Shown piece after piece: positions 1 through 8,568 of a stretch of 64,000 nucleotides of DNA. The stretch covers positions 1-64,000 of the forward strand of contig JADJFC010000016.1 in assembly GCA_016708785.1 (NCBI GenBank), written 5' to 3'. The stretch is from Bacteroidota bacterium (lineage in GTDB: Bacteria > Bacteroidota > Bacteroidia > AKYH767-A > 2013-40CM-41-45). The notes under the pieces are model-generated. The model was given only the letters and a program-made list of their open reading frames with translations, was not told the DNA's origin and searched no databases. A program made the translations under genes and the position numbers. How positions within the stretch are numbered: the stretch's first letter is position 1; each line of letters opens with the position of its first letter.

Positions 1-399
1 CAATTTCCATCAGCGTTAGACCCAGATTATTGTAAGTCTCCTCTTAACCCGCTCTTTAAGGTTAATCGATTATATTTTGTCATATTGCAACATATTAATA
101 ATTTTATATTTGCCATTAGAAACTGTACCTACCTAATTTAACGGGTCATCGTCGCTAATTAATAAATCGCGGTGGGCCTGGTTTGTTATGGAACGTAAAT
201 CTTTTATTTAGAATGCCTTCTCACCGTCGAACCAATTATTATCTCTATTTTCCGATTTAGACATCCTTTCTGCTTGCCAATTTGTTCAATCAATTTCAAC
301 TTCCGTTCATAGTTTGTCTCAACGTGATTCAATTTCATTAAAACAACAAGGATTCAATACACCAAATCAAGAAGAGTGAAAATTATGTAAGTGACCAGC

Positions 400-1780
400 A
401 TAGTTTTTCTGAATGACCAAATCAAACATTGCTTTTATCCGGTTAAGTAGCATGCTCCCATTATAACTTGAATTCACTTTCTCTTCCAGTTTTTCAAGCT
501 TTTTTTCATCTCTTCCTGCAAAATATGAAAAATTGTTTCTTGCTGTTGATAGTCCCCAAGCTGGTCATTGTGAGTTCTTTTTCAGCTTTGCAATTTCTCC
601 GTTGCCTCGAAGTTTACTCCCACCGGAACCATCCGATTCCTTACTCACTTCTTGAAGTGCCACTTGCCGGGCTTTTCCTTTTCCTCTCTTATTGATTGTA
701 GTGATTAATTTTGCATTGTACTCCCTTTGAGTCTGTCCTTTTCAGTTTGTATATACTTCTCCTTGTTAACCTGCAATTGTCTTTCAATATCCAGAATGGA
801 ATAATGCTTCATCTACTACTATTGAACCGATAGAAGCAATACAAAGGCCCTGAGCTATTCGGAAAGCTGCAATCATCGATTACCATTCGACATAAAATTG
901 CGCTCTCTAAAATACAAAGCTTGCAGCTACTAATCCGACAATTAAACCACCCAATTGGGAGGCTCGAAAATTCGGGTTGCTCAAAGCATAAGCGCTGAAG
1001 AACCAGAGTAAAACAGGAACTAATAATATGTTGGCGAAAGTATCACCTTCTTTCTACTGGATGGTGTGTCATTGAGGAGCATGTTGTAATCATCTCCGGT
1101 AATTTTGTGAAGAATTTTAGCATGGTATGATAGAGTTTGAGTTATGAAACACTTTTAATTTCTGAAGACTTTGGATTGAGTAAAATAGTCCTGTTGATTG
1201 AGCAAAAGACCTTGTCCTCGTGGTAATCTTTACTTCCACGGAGAAATCCTTCTTTATATTGATTTATTGATTTCATTATAAGCCCCTCATCAAAAGCAGA
1301 AAGCTCTTTTTCCTTTTCCAGCTTGACCACTATCTCTTTCAGTTCCGCAATTCGTAATTCTACTTGTTCTACCAGGCGTTCACTCAGGCCCGTGAGTTTC
1401 AATCTTTTGTTTCCGGAGCTGAAATATTTCCTGATTACAGTATCAACAGTTTCATCAATGATATTCCGGAATTCCGATTTGAAAATATTCAGCTTGAGTC
1501 AGGGGTTCCATCGAATGATGGTCGTAGCCATCTTTAAACCCAAAGTTGAATAATTTCTCCTGAAGAATGATTGAAGAGAGGGTGGGCTGCTTCTCTTCCT
1601 CTTTTAAAGCAATTGGCGGTGTCTTGTCACAAAGAGTTCTTCGAGAATGCTATTGGGTTCATCCAAAATCTCTTTTGGTGTTGACACTATTCTCAACAAT
1701 CACTTCGGTTTGCGAACAAAAATTCTTTTGAGCCAGTTCATAGGTTTAGGTTTAAGGTTATCGTTTAAATGTTGAATTTT
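400..1780 (-). pseudogene. Remnant of a membrane protein with coiled coil (DUF4407-like)
   Basis: No long open frame survives, but the minus strand can be read through several frameshifts. From about 1780 down it gives a soluble helical part (the longest piece, 1142-1402, has a Leu/Glu/Lys-rich coiled-coil-like segment AELKEIVVKLEKEKEL), then about 1045-907 two hydrophobic segments (FANILLVPVLLWFFSAYAL, then GGLIVGLVAASFVF), then another hydrophobic stretch around 880-795 ending in SIVVDEALFHS, then a charged coiled-coil tail (about 790-470). The order TM-TM-TM-long charged coil resembles DUF4407-type membrane proteins, but this is a resemblance, not an identification. Many stops and shifts show that it is dead. 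Confidence 0.4.
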
Positions 1781-1826
1781 AAATTTTGAATGTCCAAGTT
1801 CATGGCAGGTTGTTGCAAAGAAGTGA

Positions 1827-2039
1827 TTAAATATTTATTCTCATACAACCGGGGAGGTCACTTTCCTTTTCGTTTTTGAGCAAACATGATACTGCGGTGA
1901 TGCACTTGAAGATTTGACTTAGCTCCACAATTGCGGCACTGCATTTATCTCGTGCAAATTTGTTCCCTTCTCCGTTTCCATTGCTCCATCGCGGGGGCCT
2001 TGAATATTCTATTGCTGTATCGTAAACTTGAAGTGCCAT
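1827..2039 (-). pseudogene. Short unrecognised fragment
   Basis: An open stretch of 70 codons on the same strand as the preceding remnant, with a natural-looking composition (contains NGNGEGNKFARDKCSAAIVE and CLLKNEKESDLPGCM). The frame continues after a shift towards position 1770 as readable but broken sequence. It may be the N-terminal domain of the same decayed gene or a separate small gene. I do not recognise the family. Confidence 0.25.
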
Positions 2040-2139
2040 TTTTCAATTTGTTGGTACCACCCATTGGCAAAGGGGATACCAGATTTTTAATATTTGATTA
2101 CCAACTATTTACAAAATTGTTATATATCATTTATTGATT

Positions 2140-2608
2140 TTATATGTCATATATGAATAGTTAAACCGGGTTTTTAAAAGGCTTAAAATTGAAAGTTTAA
2201 GTGCATCAAATGAATTAAGCCCTTAACCTCAGTTAAGGGTACTAAAGAGAAGTAAAGTGTATTAAAAGAAATGAAAACAAAATAAATTGAATTGAATTGA
2301 ATGAAAAGGAACGATAGGGAAATTAATGAAAAAGAAAAAAATTAAAGTGAATGAAACACCGGTTTACTCGCCAATGCAATATACTTTCTCATTATTCCAT
2401 TTCAATCAGGTTTTAATTTAATCAAAAAGTTAAGTTTATTGTAATTTTTCAGTTCAGCCTTTAACCACACTTAAGGGTATTAAAGTAAAGGAAAGTAAAT
2501 GAAAGTAAAGAGAATGAAAATATATAGAACGAAATGAAAGTAAAAGAAAATTAAAATTGTATTAAACAAAGTGCTGCATAAACAACCATATTGAAAATAG
2601 ATTTTATT
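2140..2608. repeat. Non-coding low-complexity region with duplicated hairpin
   Basis: No gene is visible. Two related blocks share the order hairpin, then 'gggta(c/t)taaag', then a GAAA/AAAG-rich purine tract. Hairpin 1 has perfect 7-bp arms CCCTTAA (2220-2226) and TTAAGGG (2233-2239). Hairpin 2 (2458-2464 / 2471-2477) has one mismatch. Each is followed by 60-100 nt in which variants of AATGAAA and AAGTAAAG recur. The block spacing is about 238 bp. It looks like a diverged duplication in intergenic DNA. Confidence 0.5.
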
Positions 2609-2944
2609 CTACCAAACAAAATTTAGCTGTTTTCCATTCGACAAAATCTGAACTAATCGACAAATTAAATAGTACAATAATTCAGAATCAAATTCAATAG
2701 AATTTCTTTTACGTATTGTGAAAACTGACCCCCCTTTTCTACGAATAGAAATAATAGCTCTTTCCGATGTATCATTCGTTGAAATTAAATAATGGTATTT
2801 CATCATGTCCGTCTCCGTAAATTCGGGCTTTATCTCTGTCACTGTAAATCGATGAATATAATATTCCTCAGAGTCCTCAATTATTGAATAGGCGAGTTCT
2901 CTGAATACGAGTTCAGTGTCAATTTTTTTTATACCAATGTTCAT
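2609..2944 (-). CDS. Hypothetical protein, 111 aa
   Basis: An intact frame in an otherwise decayed region, beginning MNIGIKKIDTELVFREL and ending QLNFVW. It has no signal peptide or membrane segment; the composition is that of a small mixed alpha/beta soluble protein with a basic middle (ISIRRKGG, FTIRKRNS). It is divergent from the broken sigma factor remnant at 3023. I do not recognise the family. That it is intact while its neighbours are not may be chance, given its size. Confidence 0.45.
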   Translation of the reverse strand: MNIGIKKIDTELVFRELAYSIIEDSEEYYIHRFTVTEIKPEFTETDMMKYHYLISTNDTSERAIISIRRKGGSVFTIRKRNSIEFDSELLYYLICRLVQILSNGKQLNFVW

Positions 2945-3022
2945 ATGAAAATGAATACGATAATAATATCAAAAATATTTTTTCTGTAATAACATTTTGA
3001 TATACTATATCGTATATAGGAC

Positions 3023-3548
3023 ATGAAAGCCTATCCTATAAAAGTGATTGATGTAGAACAATGGGATAAATTAATTCATGAAATCAGGCCAATAATAAAA
3101 AGAGCTATACGAAAGACAGTATTCAATTTATGCAAGGAGGATGACAGGACTTAGAACAAGAAATATTGCTTAAAATATATAGCAAAATCCATCTCTTCAA
3201 CCCAAAACTATCTTTTAATGACTGGGTTTATATCTTATCGGTTAACCATTCAATTGACTTCAATCGGAGGAAATTAAAAGTAAAGGAATCTCCAATGAAC
3301 GAGACTACATGTGAAAGCTCTCAACAGAAAATTTATCAGATAAAAATTTACTCAGAGAATTGTTAAGCAAGGTATCTTCAAAATATAGAAATTTCATATA
3401 TGAAAAATATATTGCTGGATTCAAGCAAAGGGAAATTGCGGCTCGACATCAACTTCCTATAGGAACGGTATCTGGTCGAATTCAAAAAGGTATTTTACAA
3501 TTGAAAAAACTGATAAAAGAGGAGGGTCTCAATCATCAGGATTTTTAA
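3023..3548 (+). pseudogene. Broken ECF-type RNA polymerase sigma factor
   Basis: Three frames must be joined. 3023-3154 reads MKAYPIKVIDVEQWDKLIHE and continues to a stop; the path then resumes in another frame (EQEILLKIYSKIHLF, then FNDWVYILSVNHSIDFNRRK), matching the helical sigma region 2 pattern with the conserved W-Y/A-x-N-xx-D-F-x-RR. A second shift near 3320 restores ENLSDKNLLRELLSKV followed by region 4: FKQREIAARHQLPIGTVSGR is the helix-turn-helix of sigma-70 region 4 and the tail GILQLKKLI is typical. Two frameshifts make it non-functional as read. Confidence 0.7.
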
Positions 3549-4223
3549 TCAGCCGGTAGAATAAATAATAGTTGAGGATAATTTTGGAGAGAAGAACAAT
3601 AGCCAGGAATTAACCTTATCGATTTCAACATGCATTTTTCTATAAAGCATTTCTGAATTGATTATATCTATATAGCTATCAATTATTAGAGTATAACGCT
3701 GTATAGCAAATTCAAATTCATTTTTATATATTTCTATTAATTCGTCTAAAATTCCAATGAGATTTAGCTTTTCGCAAATGAATCTGAATTGAAAAGGTGT
3801 AGAGTGAATACTATATGGTATGCCTGATTCAACACCTAATTTATCAAGAAAGGTATTCATAACTTCCGCCTTATTCTCATCATAATGTCCGAGTTCGTTC
3901 AACTCAATCTCCTGAAAATAGTAAAACGAAAAATGCTCTTTTGATTTTATAAGACAAATTAACATACTAATTTCATCATCAAAAATCGGTATTGACTTCA
4001 AGAGCTTTTCAAACAACATCTTTGTGAGTCGATTTACATCTAATATACTGAATATCTGAATCGGTAGTGAACTCCAAATAAAATCGTTCATATCAAACCA
4101 ATCTTCATCAAAATAATAGAAGATATCGTCTTCATCTTTTTGTTCACCATTGCCATAGAACACCTGTACTATTTCAACAAAGAAAATATCTCTGTTTTTA
4201 ACATCCTTGGCATAATATCTCAT
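3549..4223 (-). CDS. Hypothetical protein, 224 aa
   Basis: An intact frame with an acidic, aromatic-rich N-terminal half (residues about 27-47 contain QKDEDDIFYYFDEDWFD) and a helical C-terminal half. There is no signal peptide and no clear membrane helix. It converges on the sigma factor remnant, the two stop codons being adjacent. I do not recognise the family. It could be an accessory immunity- or regulation-type protein of the island, but nothing in the sequence proves this. Confidence 0.5.
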   Translation of the reverse strand: MRYYAKDVKNRDIFFVEIVQVFYGNGEQKDEDDIFYYFDEDWFDMNDFIWSSLPIQIFSILDVNRLTKMLFEKLLKSIPIFDDEISMLICLIKSKEHFSFYYFQEIELNELGHYDENKAEVMNTFLDKLGVESGIPYSIHSTPFQFRFICEKLNLIGILDELIEIYKNEFEFAIQRYTLIIDSYIDIINSEMLYRKMHVEIDKVNSWLLFFSPKLSSTIIYSTG

Positions 4224-4374
4224 TACTTAGAAGATTTAACAAGAAGAAAGTGGATAACACTTGATTTCGCTATCAAAATCCGATACAATCAACTCTTCTA
4301 TATACTACGTTGCAGGACAGTAAATAATTTCAACCATCGATTTTAGTACTGAAATATGCTTCTATCCACTTTTA

Positions 4375-4961
4375 TCAGAGATTCAAATAAACGTCTTGAA
4401 TTTGAGATTGGCTTAATCCAATATAACGGCGCGTTATTGCTGTTGATGAATGATTAAATATTGACGACAATAAAATTAAAGCTGCTTCGCTATTATCATT
4501 CATCTCAAAAACCCGCTTTCCAAATGTCTTGCGAAGAACATGACTACTTCCATTTTGCAATTTTAATTTGTTCTTTTGAAAAATTAAATGCAGCCGACGG
4601 TTAATATATTGTCTGGAAAAAACATTCCCGGTGCGGTTGGCAAAACATTGGACGTAAGTACGGGTTTGTTTCCGGCTTTACTATTTTGATAGCAATGTGA
4701 TATAATTTCCTTTAAGGAAAGGTTGATTGAAACTTTTCTATTTTTACCGGTTTTCCCTTCCACAACCTCGATGCAATCCTGGTCCACAATATCAATCCAA
4801 CATAACCTAAGTAAATCACCAACTCGTAATCCGCAATAACCACCGATTGCAATAAATAACATAAATTGATATTCATTAGCTTTCTTTAATCTTTCTATCA
4901 AATAAAGAAATTGACTCCACTCCATTCCGGAGCATTCTGTTTTTACATTCTTCTTTGCCAT
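4375..4961 (-). pseudogene. Tyrosine recombinase (phage-type integrase), frameshifted
   Basis: Two frames make one catalytic domain of about 195 aa. The first (4584-4961) carries the Arg-I motif GGYCGLRVGDLLRLCW; the second (4375-4560) carries H-x-x-R (SHVLRKTFGKRV) and the nucleophile Tyr in HSSTAITRRYIGLS. They join if one base is added to the A6 tract at 4617-4622, which gives FSRQYINRRLHLIFQKNKL in the gap. All catalytic residues (R, H, R, Y) survive. No N-terminal SAM-like DNA-binding domain is seen, so the protein is short for the family. It sits just beside the inverted repeats at 4984-5110, possibly its substrate. Confidence 0.75.
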
Positions 4962-4983
4962 AGATTTCGTTTATAATTAATAC

Positions 4984-5110
4984 GTTTCACTCCTGAGTTT
5001 TAATGTCAACAGTGAAACTATTACTAATTATTCTTCGTCAAATAACCTGCAAAGTGTTGAATATCATACTTATTATGATAATGAGTTTCACTTTTATCAG
5101 AAGTGAAACT
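4984..5110. repeat. Paired inverted repeats next to the recombinase
   Basis: Four copies of a GTTTCAC/GTGAAAC core form two inverted pairs. Pair 1: GTTTCACT (4984-4991) and AGTGAAAC (5011-5018). Pair 2: AGTTTCACTT (5084-5093) and AAGTGAAACT (5101-5110), perfect 10-bp arms with a 7-bp centre. The right-hand arms extend as a direct repeat, AGTGAAACTAT-NNN-TAAT, at 5011 and 5102. The location, directly upstream of the recombinase start at 4961, suggests recombinase core sites or an operator. Confidence 0.55.
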
Positions 5111-5164
5111 ATCAGTAATCAATCCGGTCAAAATGGAAAAGGTATAATCTGGTTTTCAGGAATA

Positions 5165-5507
5165 TCAATGTAAAATGATAATGGAAGCCGGAAACTCAGA
5201 TAGAAATTCTTGGAGCGCATATAAAGGCCAATCTTCTATTGGATTGATAGATTCAAATCCTTCAATTACAAAATCAAAAGGAATAGGGTCATCCATTCTG
5301 GATTCTATTCCGATAATTGAAATAAAGCTTCGAGGTCCTTTCGATAATTATTTTTACTACTTCTTCTGAACAATATACCGCGCTACCATAAGATTTTAAA
5401 TTCTTATAGATGTAATATTTCCTAACTGAGTATTCAAATTTTGTTTTTCTATCAGGAGGATTGACAAATGCGTTAAGTTTCTTTAAAATGTTTGTTAAAG
5501 TAGCCAT
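5165..5507 (-). pseudogene. Small hypothetical protein, probably frameshifted
   Basis: The frame from ATG 5507 (MATLTNILKKLNAFVNPPDR) runs to a stop at 5289. Read in the next frame, the sequence goes on from about 5320 as GIESRMDDPIPFDFV and then FESINPIEDWPLYALQEF to a stop at 5165-5167. Either these are one gene of about 110 aa with a shift near 5310-5320, or two tiny overlapping genes (the second from ATG 5296, 43 aa). The family is unknown. It lies 38 bp downstream of, and codirectional with, the CARF-sigma54 activator remnant. Confidence 0.4.
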
Positions 5508-5545
5508 AGAACAAAATACGAAAATCAATAACTATTTATTCCGCC

Positions 5546-6986
5546 CTATTCATATAGTTCAGCGTTAATTGAATATTGCTTCATTTTATTTTGAGTGTAT
5601 TGATTGGAACCAAATCCTAATGCTAATTGTGTTTGAAGCTGATTCCTTTTTTTATTTTAAGTACTCTTTTGATATGCTCCTTTTCTACATATTCCATATT
5701 AAGCGGGTGTTCTGTTTCTGATTCGGTCATATGTGATGGCAATGCTTCAACGTTTACTTCATGTTCATTGAATACATAAAGCCTCTCGATTAAATTCTCT
5801 AATTGACGAATGTTGCCTGGGTAATAGTAATCCATCATTAATTTAAGACAGTTCTTATCAAATTGTAAAGTCTTGTTACGCCGGAACTTTCTCATTGCTT
5901 TCTTATTGAAAAAGGATATCATTTCTTTTAATTCATCTTTACCTCTCTGTAATAAGGATGGCAATTGAAGTTCGGCAATTGTTAAGTCTATAATATAAAT
6001 CCCACCGAAATTTGTCCTCTTGACACCGTTGAGCTAAATCTCTATGAGTTGCAAAATAATTCTAACATCTACTTTTTTTACTTTTTCCTCCTATGGTTGA
6101 ATTTCCTTCTGTTGAATAACTCTTAATAGTACCTGCTGCATGTATGGAGAGATGTCACCAATCTCATCAAGAAAAATTGTTCCGCCGTCACAATTTTCAA
6201 ATACTCCTTTTGTATTTTCATTTGCTCCAGTAAAGGAACCTTTAGCATAGCCAAAAAGTCTTGATTCAAGTAGCTGGTCGCCTAATGCAGAGCAATTAAT
6301 AGTCTCAAACGGCTTTCCCTTTCTGGAAGAATTTTTATGAATGTAATTTGCAAGATGCTCTTTTCCTGTTCCCGTTTCACCATAGATAATAGCTGAGACA
6401 TTGTCTGTATGAGCTATCTGTAATGCACGCTTGTAAATCGGTATAATCGAAGATGTAAGCTTATACTCTTCATCAAATTTTATATTTTCCGAACCCTCGA
6501 TATCATTTTCAAGAATTGTTACGGCCACAGGAACTTGACTTTGCTCAATCTCGATTTTTATTCTCTCCGGCTTACTTTTATCCTTCGAAAATTGAGTGGG
6601 ACGAGTTTGATATAGGCTGGTGTTTAATTTAAGTCCCATATGAATAAAATACCAGGCTGTTTGCATTGCAGGTGTTAGGTGAAATAAATATATCCAGTTC
6701 GTCTTCATTAAAACTACTCAACCATTTTCAAGTTTTGTTCTAATTTCATTAAGATTAATAACATCCGATACATTGAGATAAATCGGTTCTACGTAATGGT
6801 CCTTGAAATCTTTTTAAGTAAGTTTATTAGAAACTCAACTTTTGTATCATCTCCTTTACTGGATGAAAGCAAAAGTGTTTATCGTAATTATAATAGTATT
6901 GATGATATAAATAGTTGGGACCATTTTTATTGCCTGATATCCTTGAAGTCGTTATTATTGGCAATCCAACTTATTAAGTATTTCAT
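5546..6986 (-). pseudogene. CARF-domain sigma54-dependent activator (RtcR-like), decayed
   Basis: The minus-strand path starts at ATG 6986 (MKYLISWIANNNDF) and passes through at least five shifts. N-terminal part: LLLSSSKGDDTKVEFLINLL, DHYVEPIYLNVSDVINLNEI, then LDIFISPNT joined to PAMQTAWYF; the 'SPxTPAMQxxW' turn and Rossmann-like pattern are those of CARF domains. Then an AAA+ sigma54 activator domain: Walker A GETGTGKE, the sigma54 loop GSFTGA (usually GAFTGA), Walker B GGTIFLDEIG, R-finger region FRWDLYYRL broken, PGNIRQLENLIERL, and a Fis-like HTH tail (QLQTQLALGF, QNKMKQYSI). RtcR controls RNA-repair genes from sigma54 promoters after binding a ligand in its CARF domain. As read here it is inactive. 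It is divergent from the DUF2130 remnant. Confidence 0.75.
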
Positions 6987-7110
6987 ATGTCATATTTTGA
7001 TAGGTAAATGTAATAAATGATTGGCAATTCTCCCAAAAGATGCGAATTTTTAATGAAATAGTAATGGTATTATGATTGCCTTTCGTATATTTCTCAAAGC
7101 TAAAAAACCT

Positions 7111-8327
7111 ATGAATCCACTCATCCCGAATTGCTCTACTGAAATAAACATTGAAAGCTATTTTGACCAACTTGCTGCTAACCAGAAAAAGGAGCCAACT
7201 AAAGAGAAAGAGTTAGAGGCTCAATACCGAGTTCACGAAGAAAAGATAAAAGAAAAGGAAATAGAACTTGAAGGCCGTATCGCATCCTAGGAAAAGAACT
7301 AATGCATTACAACAAAGAGAAATTGCTTTACGAGAAAGCTTGAAACAGGAATTAAATGATGAGCTGAAGCTGGAATGGATATGAAAAATAGACTGAAGAA
7401 CAAAAGACAAAATCCGAGTTTTAAACTGAAAGAGTTAGACCTGCTGCGGAAAAGGAAGTTTTAGAACAATCAAAAAGCTGATATTGAATTGACTTTGCAA
7501 CGAAAACTTACTGACAAAAAAAATTGCATTGGAAGAAAAGATTAGAAAACAAGAACAAGAGGCAGTTATTTACTTATGAGCAGAAGGATGAATTGATTAG
7601 TAATTTGAATCGCCAGGTTGATGATATGCTGCAAGATGGAACAAGGCTCCATGCAATCGCAAGGTGAGATTTTAGAGATTGAACTTATAAAATTATTAGC
7701 TGAGGTGTTTCCATGATGAAATTAAAGATGTACCAAAGGGTAAATGGGGCGGACGTTATTCAAATTATCAAAAAATAAATTTCAACAATCTTGTGGAACT
7801 ATTATCTACGAAACGAAGCGCACGAAAATATTTAGTCCAACCGGATAGACAAGCTCAAATCTGACCAACGTACTCTTGGTGCTGATATCGCAGTATTAGT
7901 TTCCAGGTATTGCCAAAAGGAATGGAACAATTTGGGTTAGTGAGTGAGTTTGGGTTTGCTCTTTCAGAGAAGTTTCAGCATTAAGTTTGGTCCTCCGTGA
8001 AAGCTTGATGCAGATTCAAGATGTTAAAGCTCTGAGGAAAACAACAACGATAAAAAGACCATGCTTTATGATTATCTCAAAAGTCGAGAATTTTCGAATC
8101 TCTTGCAAGCTGTTGTGGATGGCTTTGTAAATCAAAAAGCTACGCTTGAACGTGAAAAACGTTCTCTTGGGTCAATTTGGAAGGAAAGAGAAAAATTAAT
8201 AGAACAAAGCGCTCAGGCAGCACTTGCAATGTATGGCGGAATAAAAGCAATTGCTGGTAATGCAATACAGAAAATTGAAGAGCTTGAATTGCCGGAACCA
8301 ATTCTTAGCAACAACTTAGTAAAATAA
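7111..8327 (+). pseudogene. DUF2130 protein, decayed
   Basis: The N-terminus MNPLIPNCSTEINIESYFDQ corresponds to the zinc-ribbon-like start of DUF2130 proteins (usually CPxC, here one Cys lost). A Glu/Lys-rich coiled coil follows (about 7200-7640). The conserved core then appears in shifted frames: QGEILEIELIKLLAEVF, then DVPKGKWGG, then LPKGMEQFGLVSEFGFAL. It ends in the open piece 8061-8327: MLYDYLKSREFSNLLQAVVD, LGSIWKEREKLIEQ, AMYGGIKAIAGNAIQKIEEL, a clear match to the DUF2130 C-terminus. DUF2130 has a restriction-endonuclease-like fold and occurs beside restriction-modification genes. At least six lesions make it dead. Confidence 0.8.
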
Positions 8328-8346
8328 TTGAAAGAAATTAAGTAGA

Positions 8347-8568
8347 ATGACATTACACGAAGCAATTGATAAAGTTCTCAGCGCTGCTGGCAAAGAACTC
8401 TCTGCTGCAAATATTGCTGAGGAAATCAACAGATTAGGGTTATATAAAAGAAGTGATATTTCACCAATATCATCTTCTCAAATATTATCTCGTGCCACAA
8501 AATATCCTGACCTCTTTTCCATTTCAAAAGACAAAAAATTCATCTTAACAAGAGCCTGGAGCATTTAA
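8347..8568 (+). CDS. HARE-HTH domain protein, 73 aa
   Basis: A complete small frame: MTLHEAIDKVLSAAGKELSA, NIAEEINRLGLYKRSD, SSSQILSRATKYPDLFSI. This is the HARE-HTH fold (a winged helix shared by HB1/ASXL and restriction enzymes), in which L-xx-I, LYxRxDG and a YPxLF strand are conserved. It follows the DUF2130 remnant by 19 bp and runs straight into the methylase remnant. In the family it occurs fused to restriction enzymes or beside methylases and is thought to sense modified DNA. It could be the N-terminal domain of the following broken gene (only a stop separates them). Confidence 0.7.
   Translation: MTLHEAIDKVLSAAGKELSAANIAEEINRLGLYKRSDISPISSSQILSRATKYPDLFSISKDKKFILTRAWSI

Noticed and set aside
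468..695. 75-codon plus-strand frame in the first kilobase
   Set aside because: It lies opposite the coiled-coil tail of the decayed minus-strand gene and has only a hydrophobic, low-complexity translation.
3023..3548. Active sigma factor for the island
   Set aside because: Two frameshifts are needed to read it; unlike the core genes, the neighbouring DNA is heavily decayed, so a sequence error is less likely.
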